Notes under the pieces: model-generated
The model's input: the letters and a program-made list of their open reading frames with translations, nothing else
What the model was told of the DNA's origin: nothing
Database searches by the model: none
NCBI GenBank assembly: GCA_035512775.1
Contig: DATKDI010000049.1
Coordinates: 1 to 64,000, forward strand
DNA length: 64,000 bases
Reading direction: 5' to 3'
DNA from: JAJNBA01 sp035512775
GTDB lineage: Bacteria > Actinomycetota > UBA4738 > HRBIN12
In this document: positions 32,648 through 40,495 of the stretch, piece by piece
Layout of the letters: each line of letters opens with the position of its first letter
Position numbering within the stretch: position 1 is the first letter of the stretch
Program-made: the position numbers and the translations under genes

Positions 32648-32683
32648 TGGGCTCCGCGGGATGATGGGCTCCGCGGGATGATG
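32644..32683 (+). repeat. 17-bp tandem repeat between dnaE2 and dinB
   Basis: Two near-identical copies of ATGATGGGCTCCGCGGG (32644-32660 with one mismatch, 32661-32677) followed by a partial third (ATGATG). It overlaps the dnaE2 stop codon and lies in the leader of dinB. Confidence 0.75.
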
Positions 32684-32719
32684 TCCTCGTGAGCCGACCG
32701 TGAGGATCCACGAGCATCC

Positions 32720-33898
32720 ATGACCCGTAGGCCGTCCGAGCCGATCCTCCACGTCGACCTCGACGCGTTCTATGCATCGGTCGCGATCCTGAAAGATCCG
32801 TCCTTGAAGGGGAAGCCGGTGATCGTCGGGGGGACCGGTGCGCGCGGGGTCGTCACCAGCGCTTCGTACGAGGCCAGGCGGTACGGGGTCCACAGCGCGA
32901 TGCCGTCGGTCCGCGCGCGCCGGTTGTGCCCGGACGGGATCTTCCTCCCGCCGGACTTCGACGCCTATCGCGTCCACTCGAACCGTTTCCGGGAGGTCCT
33001 GCTCGCGCACACCCCGCTCGTGGAGCCGATCTCCATGGACGAGGCGTTCCTCGACGTCGGCGGCGCCGTCATCCTGTTCGGCTCGCCGGAGACCATCGCG
33101 AAGAGGATCCGCCGTGAGGTCGCCGGGGAGGTCGGGATCACCTGCTCGGTCGGCGTCGCCCCGACCAAGTTCGTGGCGAAGCTCGCCTCGGACGGCTGCA
33201 AGCCCGACGGGCTGCTCCACGTGCATGCGGGGGAGGTCGCGAACTTCCTCGAGCCTCTGGCCGTGGGGCGACTCTGGGGTGTGGGGGAGAAGACCGCAGA
33301 GGTGTTGGGGCGCTTGGCGATCCGGACGGTGGGCGACCTGGGCAGGACGCCCGTGACGATCCTCGAGCGGCTCCTCGGAGAGGCGGCGGCGAGGCATCTC
33401 ACCGAGCTGGCGAGCGGGATCGACGATCGGCCGGTAATCGCGTACGAACGGCCCAAGTCCATCGGCCACGAGGAGACGTTCGATCGGGATCTGGACGACG
33501 AGGACGAGATCCTGCGCGAGCTGCTCGCGCTGTCCGGTCGGGTGGCGGCTCGTCTGCGGGAGGACGGGTACCGATCGAGGACGGTCACGCTGAAGGTCCG
33601 GCTCGCGAACTTCACGACGCTGACCCGTTCGCGGACGCAGGCCGCTCCCACCGATCTGGGCGCCGATCTCCATCGGATCGTTTCGGAGCTGTACCGAGGT
33701 CTGCCGGGAGCCACGCGCCGGGTTCGGCTCCTGGGTGTCCAGGCGGGCGGGCTGGTCTCGGCCGGTGCCCAGCAATTGGCGCTTCTGCACACCGAACGCT
33801 GGGACGAGGTGGAGCGCACCGTCGACCGCATCGAGCGCCGTTTCGGTCCCGGTGCGGCGGGTCCCGCGAGCCTGCTCCGCCGGACTCCTCGACGGTAG
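32720..33898 (+). CDS. dinB: DNA polymerase IV (Y-family)
   Basis: 392 residues. Catalytic motifs are complete: HVDLDAFYASV (Asp13) and ISMDEAFLDV (Asp107-Glu108), with the little-finger and helix-hairpin regions GVGEKTAEVLGRLAIRTVGDL and RPKSIGHEETFDRDL. It is therefore an active translesion polymerase and not ImuB, whose acidic residues are lost. It follows dnaE2 by 72 bases and may share its SOS promoter. A Shine-Dalgarno-like GAGGATCC is about 11 bases upstream. The C-terminus ends RRTPRR without an obvious clamp-binding motif. Confidence 0.92.
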   Translation: MTRRPSEPILHVDLDAFYASVAILKDPSLKGKPVIVGGTGARGVVTSASYEARRYGVHSAMPSVRARRLCPDGIFLPPDFDAYRVHSNRFREVLLAHTPLVEPISMDEAFLDVGGAVILFGSPETIAKRIRREVAGEVGITCSVGVAPTKFVAKLASDGCKPDGLLHVHAGEVANFLEPLAVGRLWGVGEKTAEVLGRLAIRTVGDLGRTPVTILERLLGEAAARHLTELASGIDDRPVIAYERPKSIGHEETFDRDLDDEDEILRELLALSGRVAARLREDGYRSRTVTLKVRLANFTTLTRSRTQAAPTDLGADLHRIVSELYRGLPGATRRVRLLGVQAGGLVSAGAQQLALLHTERWDEVERTVDRIERRFGPGAAGPASLLRRTPRR

Positions 33899-33917
33899 GT
33901 TCCGCTCAGACGGAACC
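33898..33917 (+). terminator. Hairpin after dinB (possible terminator)
   Basis: GGTTCCG-CTCAGA-CGGAACC, a perfect 7-bp stem immediately at the dinB stop codon. There is no T run, so it is only a weak intrinsic terminator candidate. Confidence 0.4.
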
Positions 33918-33923
33918 CCTCTC

Positions 33924-33929
33924 TATAAT
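33924..33929 (+). promoter_or_regulatory. -10 hexamer TATAAT of the DUF3040 gene
   Basis: A perfect TATAAT in a GC-rich background, 38 bases before the ATG at 33968; TTCCGC at 33900-33905 is a poor -35. It is followed by a normal leader with GGAGG. Confidence 0.55.
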
Positions 33930-33967
33930 CGAGGGAGGAACGGGTCGTTCCGCGGTCGGAGGTCGCG

Positions 33968-34327
33968 ATGCCCCTCAACGAGAACGAGCAGAAGATCCTC
34001 GAGGAGATCGAGCGGCGCCTCTCCGAGGAGGACCCGAGGCTCGTCGAGCACGTCAACCGCACCGACCTCCACACGCACGCTTGGCGTCGGATGAAGATGG
34101 CGATCGCCGGATTCGTCTTCGGTCTCCTGCTGCTCCTGTTGGTTGGCATGTCCGTCTGGATCGCTGCCGGTGGTTTCGTCGTGATGACGCTGTCGGCGTT
34201 GCTCGCGTATCGCTACGCCGGCCGTCTCGGGGACGACCGCATGGCTCCGGGCACCTTCGGAAGGATCGCCGCTCGCGTCGCCGGACGTCTCCGTCCGCCG
34301 GCTCCGGGTCGTCCCTCCGACGAGTGA
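33968..34327 (+). CDS. DUF3040 membrane protein
   Basis: 119 residues with GGAGGTCGCG before the ATG. The N-terminal cytoplasmic segment MPLNENEQKILEEIERRL and LSEEDPRLVEHV is the conserved DUF3040 signature, followed by two adjacent hydrophobic stretches (about residues 40-78) and a basic/proline-rich tail. The family is restricted to Actinobacteria and is commonly found between dinB and the dcw cluster, as here. Function unknown; it has its own TATAAT promoter. Confidence 0.85.
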   Translation: MPLNENEQKILEEIERRLSEEDPRLVEHVNRTDLHTHAWRRMKMAIAGFVFGLLLLLLVGMSVWIAAGGFVVMTLSALLAYRYAGRLGDDRMAPGTFGRIAARVAGRLRPPAPGRPSDE

Positions 34328-34488
34328 TCGACGTTCGCACCGTCGCTCGCGTGTTCCGCCGACGCGAACGTCGTGTCGATCACACCGTCTGACCACTGCG
34401 CTTGCCACGACTTCACCGATGGGTGTACAACGTGCTCCTTCCCCTGGGTGCGAGTTGTCGCCGGAGGGCGGGTCTCCCAGGAGAGCCC

Positions 34489-35049
34489 GTGACGACCGCG
34501 CCGGATGGTTCGAGCCGTGAGGTGTGGATCGAAAGGGCGCGCGTCCGGATGGAGGGTTTCACCGCGCATCAAGCGTGCAAGTTCACAGGGTGCTCGGCAC
34601 GTCAGCTCCGCTACTGGGATGAGATCGGGCTCGTCGAGCCGTCGGTCCAGGGCACCGGCGGGCGTCCGGGCGTGCCGCGGCTGTATTCGTTCCGAGATCT
34701 GGTCGCCCTCCGCGTCGTGAAGTCGCTGCTGGACGGCGGCATGTCGCTTCAGCGGGTTCGCCGATCGTGGGAGTTCCTCACGAAGAAGGCCGGACTCACG
34801 AAGCATCTCTCCGAGGTGAAGCTCGTGACCGACGGGCAGTCCATCTTCAAGATCTGTCGCCGTGACGGCGAGGTGATGGACGCCCTTCGCGACGGGCAGA
34901 TGGCGTTCTTCGTTGCGATCGACGACATCGCGACGGGGGTCGAGACCCGGGTTCGCCAGTTCGAGGAGGACCGGGAGAGGTTCGTCCGCGCGCTGCGGGC
35001 CGCGGCCGCCCATACGGCAACGTCGCAGACCCACGCCGCGTCCCGCTGA
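34489..35049 (+). CDS. MerR-family transcriptional regulator
   Basis: 186 residues from GTG at 34489, which has GGAGA four bases upstream; an earlier TTG at 34402 is less likely. The winged-helix DNA-binding domain is at residues ~25-95: GFTAHQACKFTGCSARQLRYWDEIGLVEPS and PRLYSFRDLVALRVVKSLLDGGMSLQRVRR. The C-terminal domain (SWEFLTKKAGL, KLVTDGQSIFKICRRDGEVMDALRDGQMAF) lacks the Cys ligands of metal sensors and resembles the actinobacterial MerR group that senses unknown signals. Convergent with the transglutaminase operon. Confidence 0.85.
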   Translation: MTTAPDGSSREVWIERARVRMEGFTAHQACKFTGCSARQLRYWDEIGLVEPSVQGTGGRPGVPRLYSFRDLVALRVVKSLLDGGMSLQRVRRSWEFLTKKAGLTKHLSEVKLVTDGQSIFKICRRDGEVMDALRDGQMAFFVAIDDIATGVETRVRQFEEDRERFVRALRAAAAHTATSQTHAASR

Positions 35050-35052
35050 GGC

Positions 35053-37293
35053 TCAGGGGCGTCGATACAGCCCGACCAGCCATCTGGCCGGCCCGACGGC
35101 TCGCCTGATCTCCCGGATCGCGGTCTCCGCGGCGTCGCCGGCGTCCCTCGCTTGCTCACCGTCGGGATCGTGCGGAGAATAGGCGGCCGCCGTCACCAGC
35201 CCCGTCAGCCGGTCGAGATCGCCGTTCGAGAGATAGCCGGTCTCCACCACCTTGCGCCGGTACTCCTCCAACGTCTCTCCCGGGCCGCGGCCGAGCCCCA
35301 GCCCCGCCGCACGCTCGGTGAACTGCTCATACGTCACGAGGATCAATCGCCGGGGCTCGGCCGCGGCCCCGCGGCGTCGCACCGCGCGCCGGAGGGCACG
35401 AGCCGGCGGGACGACGACAAGGATGACCGCTCCCACGACCGCGGCGATCAGCAGCGCGGTGCGCGCCCCGATCGGCGGATCGTTCCCGATCGGGGCGGCG
35501 CCGGGGAAGTCGGTGGGGGGCGGAAGTGGGGCGCTCCCCAGCCTGGGGTCGCCCTCGAGGCGCTCTCGCTGGCTCCCGCCGGGCCCCCCGGCCGGCGATG
35601 CCGTCTCGCCGCCCGTCTCTCCGCCCGTCTCCGTGCCCGTGTCGACGGGGGGGTTGTAGCCCACGACGGTCGGGTTCACACGCCTCGGGGTCGGCTCGAA
35701 CGGCATCCACCCCCAGCTCGGGAAGTAAACCTCCACCCAGGCGTGGGCACGGTCCGTCATCACCGAGTACTGACCGGTCGTGCGCGTGAGGTTCCCGGTC
35801 GCGAAGCCGACGACCACCCGGGACTGGATGCCGATCGAGCGCAGCATCACCGCCATCGAGCTCGCGAATTGCTGGCAGAACCCGGCCCTCGACTTCGTCA
35901 GGAACTCGAGGATCGAACGGGTTCCCCAACGGAGCTGCGTGTCCAGCGTGTACCTGAACTCCGACGTGTCCTGGAAGCGCTCCTGGATCGCGAACGCCTT
36001 GTCGAAGTTGGAGTCAGCCTCGGCCGTCCATCGGAGCGCGATCTCTCGGATCTCCTCCGGATAGTCCGGGAGGGCGAGATACCTGCCGTTCTCGAGCGGG
36101 GCCGAGAAGCTCTCCGCCCTGAGATCCTCGGCGGTGGGCTGGGCGAGCGATGCTTCGACGGTGTAGCTGTCGCCCTCCTCCAACGGGGCGTCCACGAGCG
36201 TCGTCCCCGTCGCCGCCACGTACCGAACGGTCCGGCCGGGCACCTCGATCGACGTCATGGGATGAGGCGTGGGCACCCAGTGCTGTGCCAGACCGGCCGT
36301 CATGTCGATGGTCACCCGATCCGTCGGGCTGTCGGGTCGATCGGGCGCCGGCACCGGATCGCCCGCCTCGAGGATCGCTCCCTGCTCGGCGCCCGGCCTC
36401 CAGATCACACCGTCGAAATCCGGGCTCGCGATCAGCCGGATATACGTCGGTCGCGAGGCGGTGACGCGAAGCACCTCGACCGGTGTCTGCTGCTGCAGGT
36501 AGTTCTGCACGGAGACGAGTGGATCGATCGCGACGCGATCCGCCGCGGGCGTGCCGAAGTCGACGATGGCCTTGGACCCGAAGCCCGGGACGAAGATCGG
36601 GGCGAGGACGGCCGCACCCAACGCGGTGAGCGCGAGGCGCCGTGCCCCTCGGCTCGCGGAGCGAGCGACCCCGCGCCGGGCCGAGGACCAGATCGGCCCC
36701 CATCCCTGCACCCGCGCCAGGCCGTCGGCGAACACCACCAGCAGCGCGGCCGCCAGGAACGCCACCCCGTAGAGCGGTTTCACGAACTCCTCCAACACGG
36801 TGTCGGCGAACGCCACCAGGGCCACCGGCGGGATGAGCCCGAGGAGCGGACTTCCGGCGCGGAAGGCGAGCGCATGGGCCGAGAACACCGCGGCCCAGAG
36901 CGAGACCACCGCGGCGAGCAGGAGCGGCGCGATCGGCTCCGCCGGTGCCGCCTGGATCCTCGCCTGCTCGCCGATCACGGCGGCGGCATCGAGCGCCGCA
37001 CGGAGCGTGTCGGCGGTCGGGATGGCGTACCACGTGGTCTCCGGGAAGACGATCAGGCCGATCGCGACGGCGAGCCCGGCCGCGCTCGCGAGGGTTGAAA
37101 GCAACAGGCTGCGCCGTTCGAACGCGACCGCCAGGCCGGCGGCCGCGACCGCGGCCCCCACATGCTGCAGGCTGCTGGCCGCCCCGAGGAAGACCCGTCC
37201 GAAGGCGAGGGCCGTCGTCGCCGCCAGCAGGAGCGCGGCGAGGAGCCCGATCAAACGGTGCGTGCGAGCGGACGTTCCAGCGGCGTGTGCCAT
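35053..37293 (-). CDS. Transglutaminase-domain membrane protein (DUF3488/transglutaminase)
   Basis: 746 residues from ATG 37293. About six N-terminal transmembrane helices are followed by a large extracytoplasmic part. The transglutaminase core has the catalytic Cys in SRAGFCQQFASSMAVMLRSIG, His in DRAHAWVEVYF and an acidic partner in GWMPFEPTPR. A Gly/Glu/Thr-rich linker, one more helix near residue 640 and a cytoplasmic DUF4129-like tail (YEQFTERAAGLGLGRGPGETLEEYRRKV) complete it. With DUF58 and MoxR this is the common actinobacterial operon linked to cell-envelope protein assembly or cross-linking. It overlaps the DUF58 gene by 43 bases. Confidence 0.88.
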   Translation of the reverse strand: MAHAAGTSARTHRLIGLLAALLLAATTALAFGRVFLGAASSLQHVGAAVAAAGLAVAFERRSLLLSTLASAAGLAVAIGLIVFPETTWYAIPTADTLRAALDAAAVIGEQARIQAAPAEPIAPLLLAAVVSLWAAVFSAHALAFRAGSPLLGLIPPVALVAFADTVLEEFVKPLYGVAFLAAALLVVFADGLARVQGWGPIWSSARRGVARSASRGARRLALTALGAAVLAPIFVPGFGSKAIVDFGTPAADRVAIDPLVSVQNYLQQQTPVEVLRVTASRPTYIRLIASPDFDGVIWRPGAEQGAILEAGDPVPAPDRPDSPTDRVTIDMTAGLAQHWVPTPHPMTSIEVPGRTVRYVAATGTTLVDAPLEEGDSYTVEASLAQPTAEDLRAESFSAPLENGRYLALPDYPEEIREIALRWTAEADSNFDKAFAIQERFQDTSEFRYTLDTQLRWGTRSILEFLTKSRAGFCQQFASSMAVMLRSIGIQSRVVVGFATGNLTRTTGQYSVMTDRAHAWVEVYFPSWGWMPFEPTPRRVNPTVVGYNPPVDTGTETGGETGGETASPAGGPGGSQRERLEGDPRLGSAPLPPPTDFPGAAPIGNDPPIGARTALLIAAVVGAVILVVVPPARALRRAVRRRGAAAEPRRLILVTYEQFTERAAGLGLGRGPGETLEEYRRKVVETGYLSNGDLDRLTGLVTAAAYSPHDPDGEQARDAGDAAETAIREIRRAVGPARWLVGLYRRP

Positions 37294-38480
37294 CGCTCCT
37301 GCAATCTCATCGAAGGGGGAAGGACGATGACGTCCCACCCCGCGCGGGCGAGGGACAGACGGGCCTGGCTGGCCCGCCCTTCGAGCTGGGCCTGACGTTC
37401 CGGGGGCAGCCGGAGGGGGTCGGTGGGGTAGATCAGGACGGCGAGCTTCTGCCCGAAGCCGGCGCCGGCACGGATGAGCGGGCCGACCTCGGCGGGAACC
37501 GGGGGCGCGGACACCAACACCAGCGACGTGTCGGGAGAGGAACCGGCCCGCAGGTGCGCGAGCGCCGGTCCCATCGACCGAACCTCCGCGTGGGAGATCC
37601 CTGTCAGCGCGTCCATGAATCGATCCTCGGACAGGGCGGCCGCCGGGAGCTCCGTCGTCGCCAGTCGGAGCACGAAGCCACGACGCGCCAGCAAGACGCC
37701 GATCGAGGCCGCCGCGGAGACGCCGCGTTCGAACGCGGGCGTGTGGGTCCGACCGAGCGCGGCCGACCGCGTGTCGAGGAACAGCAGCCCGCTCGCACGA
37801 CGCGTCGACTCGTCCTGGCGGATCATCAGCTCGCCGGTCCGCGCGACGGAGGGCCAGTGGATCCGGCGGAGGTCGTCGCCCTCCTGGTACGCACGCATCG
37901 TGTAGTACTCCTGCCCCGTTCGGAACAGCTGCCGAGCCCGCGAGGCTCCGAAGGACGGACCGGATGCGGGATCCGGCGCCGCGCCGAGGTCCTCGATCTC
38001 GGGGGCCACGAGGAGCTCATCTCGTTCGGGGAACTCCAGGCGCAGCCGCGTCAGCGCGAACGGGTCCGACACGTCGACGACGAGGGGTCCGAGGAGGTAC
38101 CGCCCGCGCGACTGGGGCACCAGCGTGTAGGTCGCTCGCTCGTGAAATCCGGGGCGGATCCCACCGATCACGAGCCTCGCCGCCCGTCCCAGTGGCGTGG
38201 GGAGGCGGTCTTCGAGGAGGAGGAACGAGGTCGCGATCGGCGACCGGTTCTCCACGTCGAGCGTCACCATGACCCGTGAACCCGGCTTGACGCGAACGTC
38301 GGACAGGCGCCGCCGCACCAGGATCCGACGCGCTCCCCGCTTGGCGGCCAAGGCCGCCAGCAAGGGGAGCGCGGCGATGCCGATCGCGATCACCTCGAGG
38401 CCGGGTGAGCCGAGGAGACGCGAGGCTAGCCACATCGCGAGGCCGGTCACGAAGACGGTGACGCCACGCCCCGCGAGCAT
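37251..38480 (-). CDS. DUF58 domain protein (vWA-like)
   Basis: 409 residues. Two N-terminal hydrophobic helices (VTVFVTGLAMWLASRLLG and LEVIAIGIAALPLLAALAA) anchor it, then a beta-sandwich segment with VTLDVENRSP, and the DUF58 signature YQEGDDLRRIHWPSVARTGELMIRQDE followed by LLFLDTRSAA with a MIDAS-like start. DUF58 proteins are encoded with MoxR ATPases, which are thought to chaperone their metal-dependent folding or assembly. Second gene of the moxR-DUF58-transglutaminase operon; the 96-base gap from moxR holds tandem repeats. Confidence 0.9.
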   Translation of the reverse strand: MLAGRGVTVFVTGLAMWLASRLLGSPGLEVIAIGIAALPLLAALAAKRGARRILVRRRLSDVRVKPGSRVMVTLDVENRSPIATSFLLLEDRLPTPLGRAARLVIGGIRPGFHERATYTLVPQSRGRYLLGPLVVDVSDPFALTRLRLEFPERDELLVAPEIEDLGAAPDPASGPSFGASRARQLFRTGQEYYTMRAYQEGDDLRRIHWPSVARTGELMIRQDESTRRASGLLFLDTRSAALGRTHTPAFERGVSAAASIGVLLARRGFVLRLATTELPAAALSEDRFMDALTGISHAEVRSMGPALAHLRAGSSPDTSLVLVSAPPVPAEVGPLIRAGAGFGQKLAVLIYPTDPLRLPPERQAQLEGRASQARLSLARAGWDVIVLPPSMRLQERWHTPLERPLARTV

Positions 38481-38500
38481 CAGGTGCCCGAGAGCATCAT

Positions 38501-38562
38501 GGGCTCACAAGCTTCGGGGCTCACAAGCTTCGGGCCCACAAGCTTCGGGCCCACAAGCATCG
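38501..38562 (+). repeat. Four tandem copies of a 15-16-bp unit between moxR and DUF58 genes
   Basis: GGGCTCACAAGCTTCG twice (38501-38516, 38517-38532), then GGCCCACAAGCTTCG (38533-38547) and GGCCCACAAGCATCG (38548-38562), with a degenerate partial copy running into the moxR stop codon. All of it would be in the mRNA of the operon. Confidence 0.85.
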
Positions 38563-38576
38563 GGGGCTCAGAGGCA

Positions 38577-39551
38577 TCAGGGGTTCTCCGCCACGGGAAC
38601 GTGGACCTCGTCGACGATCTCCCTCACCAGAACGTCGGCCGAGCGCCCGCTCATGATCGCGTCCGCGGTCACGATGATGCGGTGAGACAGGGCGGAGGGT
38701 GCGAGCGCCTTCACATCGTCCGGGATCACGTAGTCCCGTTCCTCCGCGGCCGCGAGCGCGCGCGCCGCTCGCAGGATCATGATCGACGCCCGCGGGCTCG
38801 CCCCGAGATAGACGTCGGAGTGGCGTCGGGTCGCCTCGACGAGCTCGACGATGTACTTCCGGATCGCAGGAGCCGCGTGGATCTGCCGAGCCTCTTCGAT
38901 CATGTCGCGCACGCCGCGTGCGTCGCTCACGGGCCGGATGTCGTCCAGAGGAGCGCCGGACGCGTGGCTCGCGAGGATCTCCGCCTCGACCTCAGAAGAC
39001 GGGTAGCCGATCGCGAGACGCAGCATGAACCGGTCCAGCTGCGCCTCGGGCAGAGGATACGTCCCCTCGTGCTCGATCGGGTTCTGCGTGGCGATGACGA
39101 TGAACGGGGTGCCGAGTGTGTGGGTTTCGGTGTCGACCGTGACCTGTCGTTCCTCCATGCACTCCAGCAGGGCGGACTGGGTCTTCGGCGAGGCTCGGTT
39201 GATCTCGTCGCCGAGCACGATGTTGGCGAAGATGGCGCCCGGCTTGAACTCGAAGTCACCGGTCTCCTGGCTGAACACGTTGACGCCGGTCACATCCGTC
39301 GGCAGGAGGTCGGGGGTGAACTGGATCCGTCGGAACGAGCAGTCGATCGAACGGGCGATGGACTTCGCGAGCATGGTCTTGCCGACACCCGGGACGTCCT
39401 CGATCAGGAGGTGCCCCTCCGCGATGAGCGCGACGAGCGCCAGCCGGATCTCCCGGTGCTTGCCCCGGACCACGCGTTCGACGTTCTCCTCGATCTCGCG
39501 GAACCGAGCCGCGAACGCCTGTGGATCCGGGAGCTTCTCTCGTACCTCCAT
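38577..39551 (-). CDS. MoxR-family AAA+ ATPase
   Basis: 324 residues from ATG 39551. AAA+ motifs: LLIEDVPGVGKTMLAKSIAR (Walker A), GAIFANIVLGDEINRASPKTQSALLECMEERQVT (Walker B and MoxR signature), ATQNPIEHEGTYPLPEAQLDRFML (sensor 1/arginine finger), and a C-terminal lid with YLGASPRASIMILRAARALA. Partner of the DUF58 and transglutaminase proteins encoded downstream. A -10-like TACTAT lies about 45 bases upstream on the same strand. Confidence 0.92.
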   Translation of the reverse strand: MEVREKLPDPQAFAARFREIEENVERVVRGKHREIRLALVALIAEGHLLIEDVPGVGKTMLAKSIARSIDCSFRRIQFTPDLLPTDVTGVNVFSQETGDFEFKPGAIFANIVLGDEINRASPKTQSALLECMEERQVTVDTETHTLGTPFIVIATQNPIEHEGTYPLPEAQLDRFMLRLAIGYPSSEVEAEILASHASGAPLDDIRPVSDARGVRDMIEEARQIHAAPAIRKYIVELVEATRRHSDVYLGASPRASIMILRAARALAAAEERDYVIPDDVKALAPSALSHRIIVTADAIMSGRSADVLVREIVDEVHVPVAENP

Positions 39552-39855
39552 CAGATCGACCCCCGAGTTCGGGACTGAGAGCAGGTGTCCAATAGTACGT
39601 CTGTGAGGGAGGGCAGGTTGCCCCGAGGAACGAGACGGACCTGGGCGGAGGCAAGTTCCCGACAAGAGCCGCGTCGAGGGGAGAGGAACGGCGGGCCGGC
39701 CCGCGAACGGACGCCCCGAGCGGCCCCTATTCGCAGGATGCAGGCATCGCGCGCGGGCCGGCCCGCCTCGATCCGGAAGATTACACCCTTGTGATTCGCA
39801 CGTCCGTATCTCCGCGATACCCTCGCAGCTCCTGCGAGGTCGCTACACTGCGCGC
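39552..39855. other. Divergent intergenic region with two identical 14-bp palindromes
   Basis: 304 bases without a gene. The exact palindrome GCGGGCCGGCCCGC occurs twice, at 39691-39704 and 39753-39766. Closer to the HNH gene an 8-bp hairpin/palindrome CCTCGCAG-CTC-CTGCGAGG lies at 39821-39839, just upstream of the -10. These look like binding sites or transcription-end hairpins, not coding sequence. Confidence 0.55.
39844..39849 (+). promoter_or_regulatory. -10 hexamer TACACT of the HNH gene (leaderless type)
   Basis: TACACT, six bases before the ATG at 39856; the palindrome at 39821-39839 sits where a -35-overlapping operator would be. Confidence 0.5.
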
Positions 39856-40341
39856 ATGGGCCGCGCCCTCGTGCTGAACGCGTCGGAGTCGCCGCTCGCG
39901 GTGGTGGCAGCCAGGCGAGCGGTGGTCATGGTGCTCAAGGAGAAGGCCGACGTCGTGATCAGCAACGGGTTGGTCTTCCACTCGGCCCACCTGACGATCG
40001 AGGCGCCATCCGTCGTCCGCCTGCGCCGTTACGTGCACGTGCCGTACCGGCCGCATGCCCCCCTCACGCGACGGGCGGTCTTCGCCCGAGACCTCAGCAC
40101 GTGCCAGTACTGCGGCGCCGCCGCGGAGAACCTCGATCACGTGATCCCTCGTTCCCGGGGCGGGCTCCATTCATGGGAGAACGTCGTGGCCTCGTGCAGG
40201 AAGTGCAACGCGCGGAAGGAAGATCGGACGCCGCACGAAGCGGGCTTCTCCTTGCTCCGCCAGCCTTACGCTCCGCGGGACGGGTTCCATCTGACGCTCG
40301 GCCGGATCGAACCCGGTTGGGAGCTCTACCTGGCTTCCTAG
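39856..40341 (+). CDS. HNH endonuclease family protein
   Basis: 161 residues. N-terminal ~70 residues (ALVLNASESPLAVVAARRAVVMVLKEKADVV, RLRRYVHVPYR) are typical of the bacterial HNH family often found near dcw genes; the HNH core has CQYCGAA, NLDHVIPRSRGGLHSWENVVASC and CRKCNARK with two CxxC zinc pairs and the His-Asn-His site. The target is unknown; such stand-alone proteins may act in repair or as domesticated homing-type nucleases. A G5-C5 hairpin with a T run follows at 40383. Confidence 0.88.
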   Translation: MGRALVLNASESPLAVVAARRAVVMVLKEKADVVISNGLVFHSAHLTIEAPSVVRLRRYVHVPYRPHAPLTRRAVFARDLSTCQYCGAAAENLDHVIPRSRGGLHSWENVVASCRKCNARKEDRTPHEAGFSLLRQPYAPRDGFHLTLGRIEPGWELYLAS

Positions 40342-40382
40342 CCGCCCGCCCACGGACGGCCATCGGGCGGCGCCTTCTCCCG

Positions 40383-40400
40383 GGGGGTTCTCCCCCTTTT
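40383..40400 (+). terminator. Intrinsic terminator after the HNH gene
   Basis: GGGGG-TTCT-CCCCC followed directly by TTTT (40397-40400), 40 bases after the HNH stop and before the mraZ promoter. Confidence 0.55.
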
Positions 40401-40433
40401 CGACCACACGGCTCTATTTCCTCCATCGATGTA

Positions 40434-40462
40434 TTGACGTAGTGGAGTGTTAGTGGCATAAA
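40434..40462 (+). promoter_or_regulatory. Promoter of mraZ/dcw cluster (TTGACG - 17 nt - CATAAA)
   Basis: -35 TTGACG at 40434-40439 and -10 CATAAA at 40457-40462. The predicted start site near 40468 lies among the MraZ boxes. Confidence 0.6.
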
Positions 40463-40477
40463 CGTGGGGCTCAGTGG
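40442..40477 (+). promoter_or_regulatory. MraZ operator: four GTGG boxes at helical spacing
   Basis: GTGG occurs at 40442, 40453, 40464 and 40474, that is every 10-11 bases, the repeat pattern bound by MraZ dodecamers upstream of their own genes. The boxes overlap the -10 region of the mraZ promoter, so MraZ would repress by occlusion. Confidence 0.7.
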
Positions 40478-40495
40478 AGGAGAGGGGAGGAAGGC

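Noticed and set aside
32720..33898. ImuB instead of DinB
   Set aside because: The catalytic Asp13 and Asp107-Glu108 are intact, whereas ImuB proteins have lost them.
38501..38562. Possible CRISPR array
   Set aside because: The units are directly adjacent 15-16-bp copies without spacers, and no cas genes are present.
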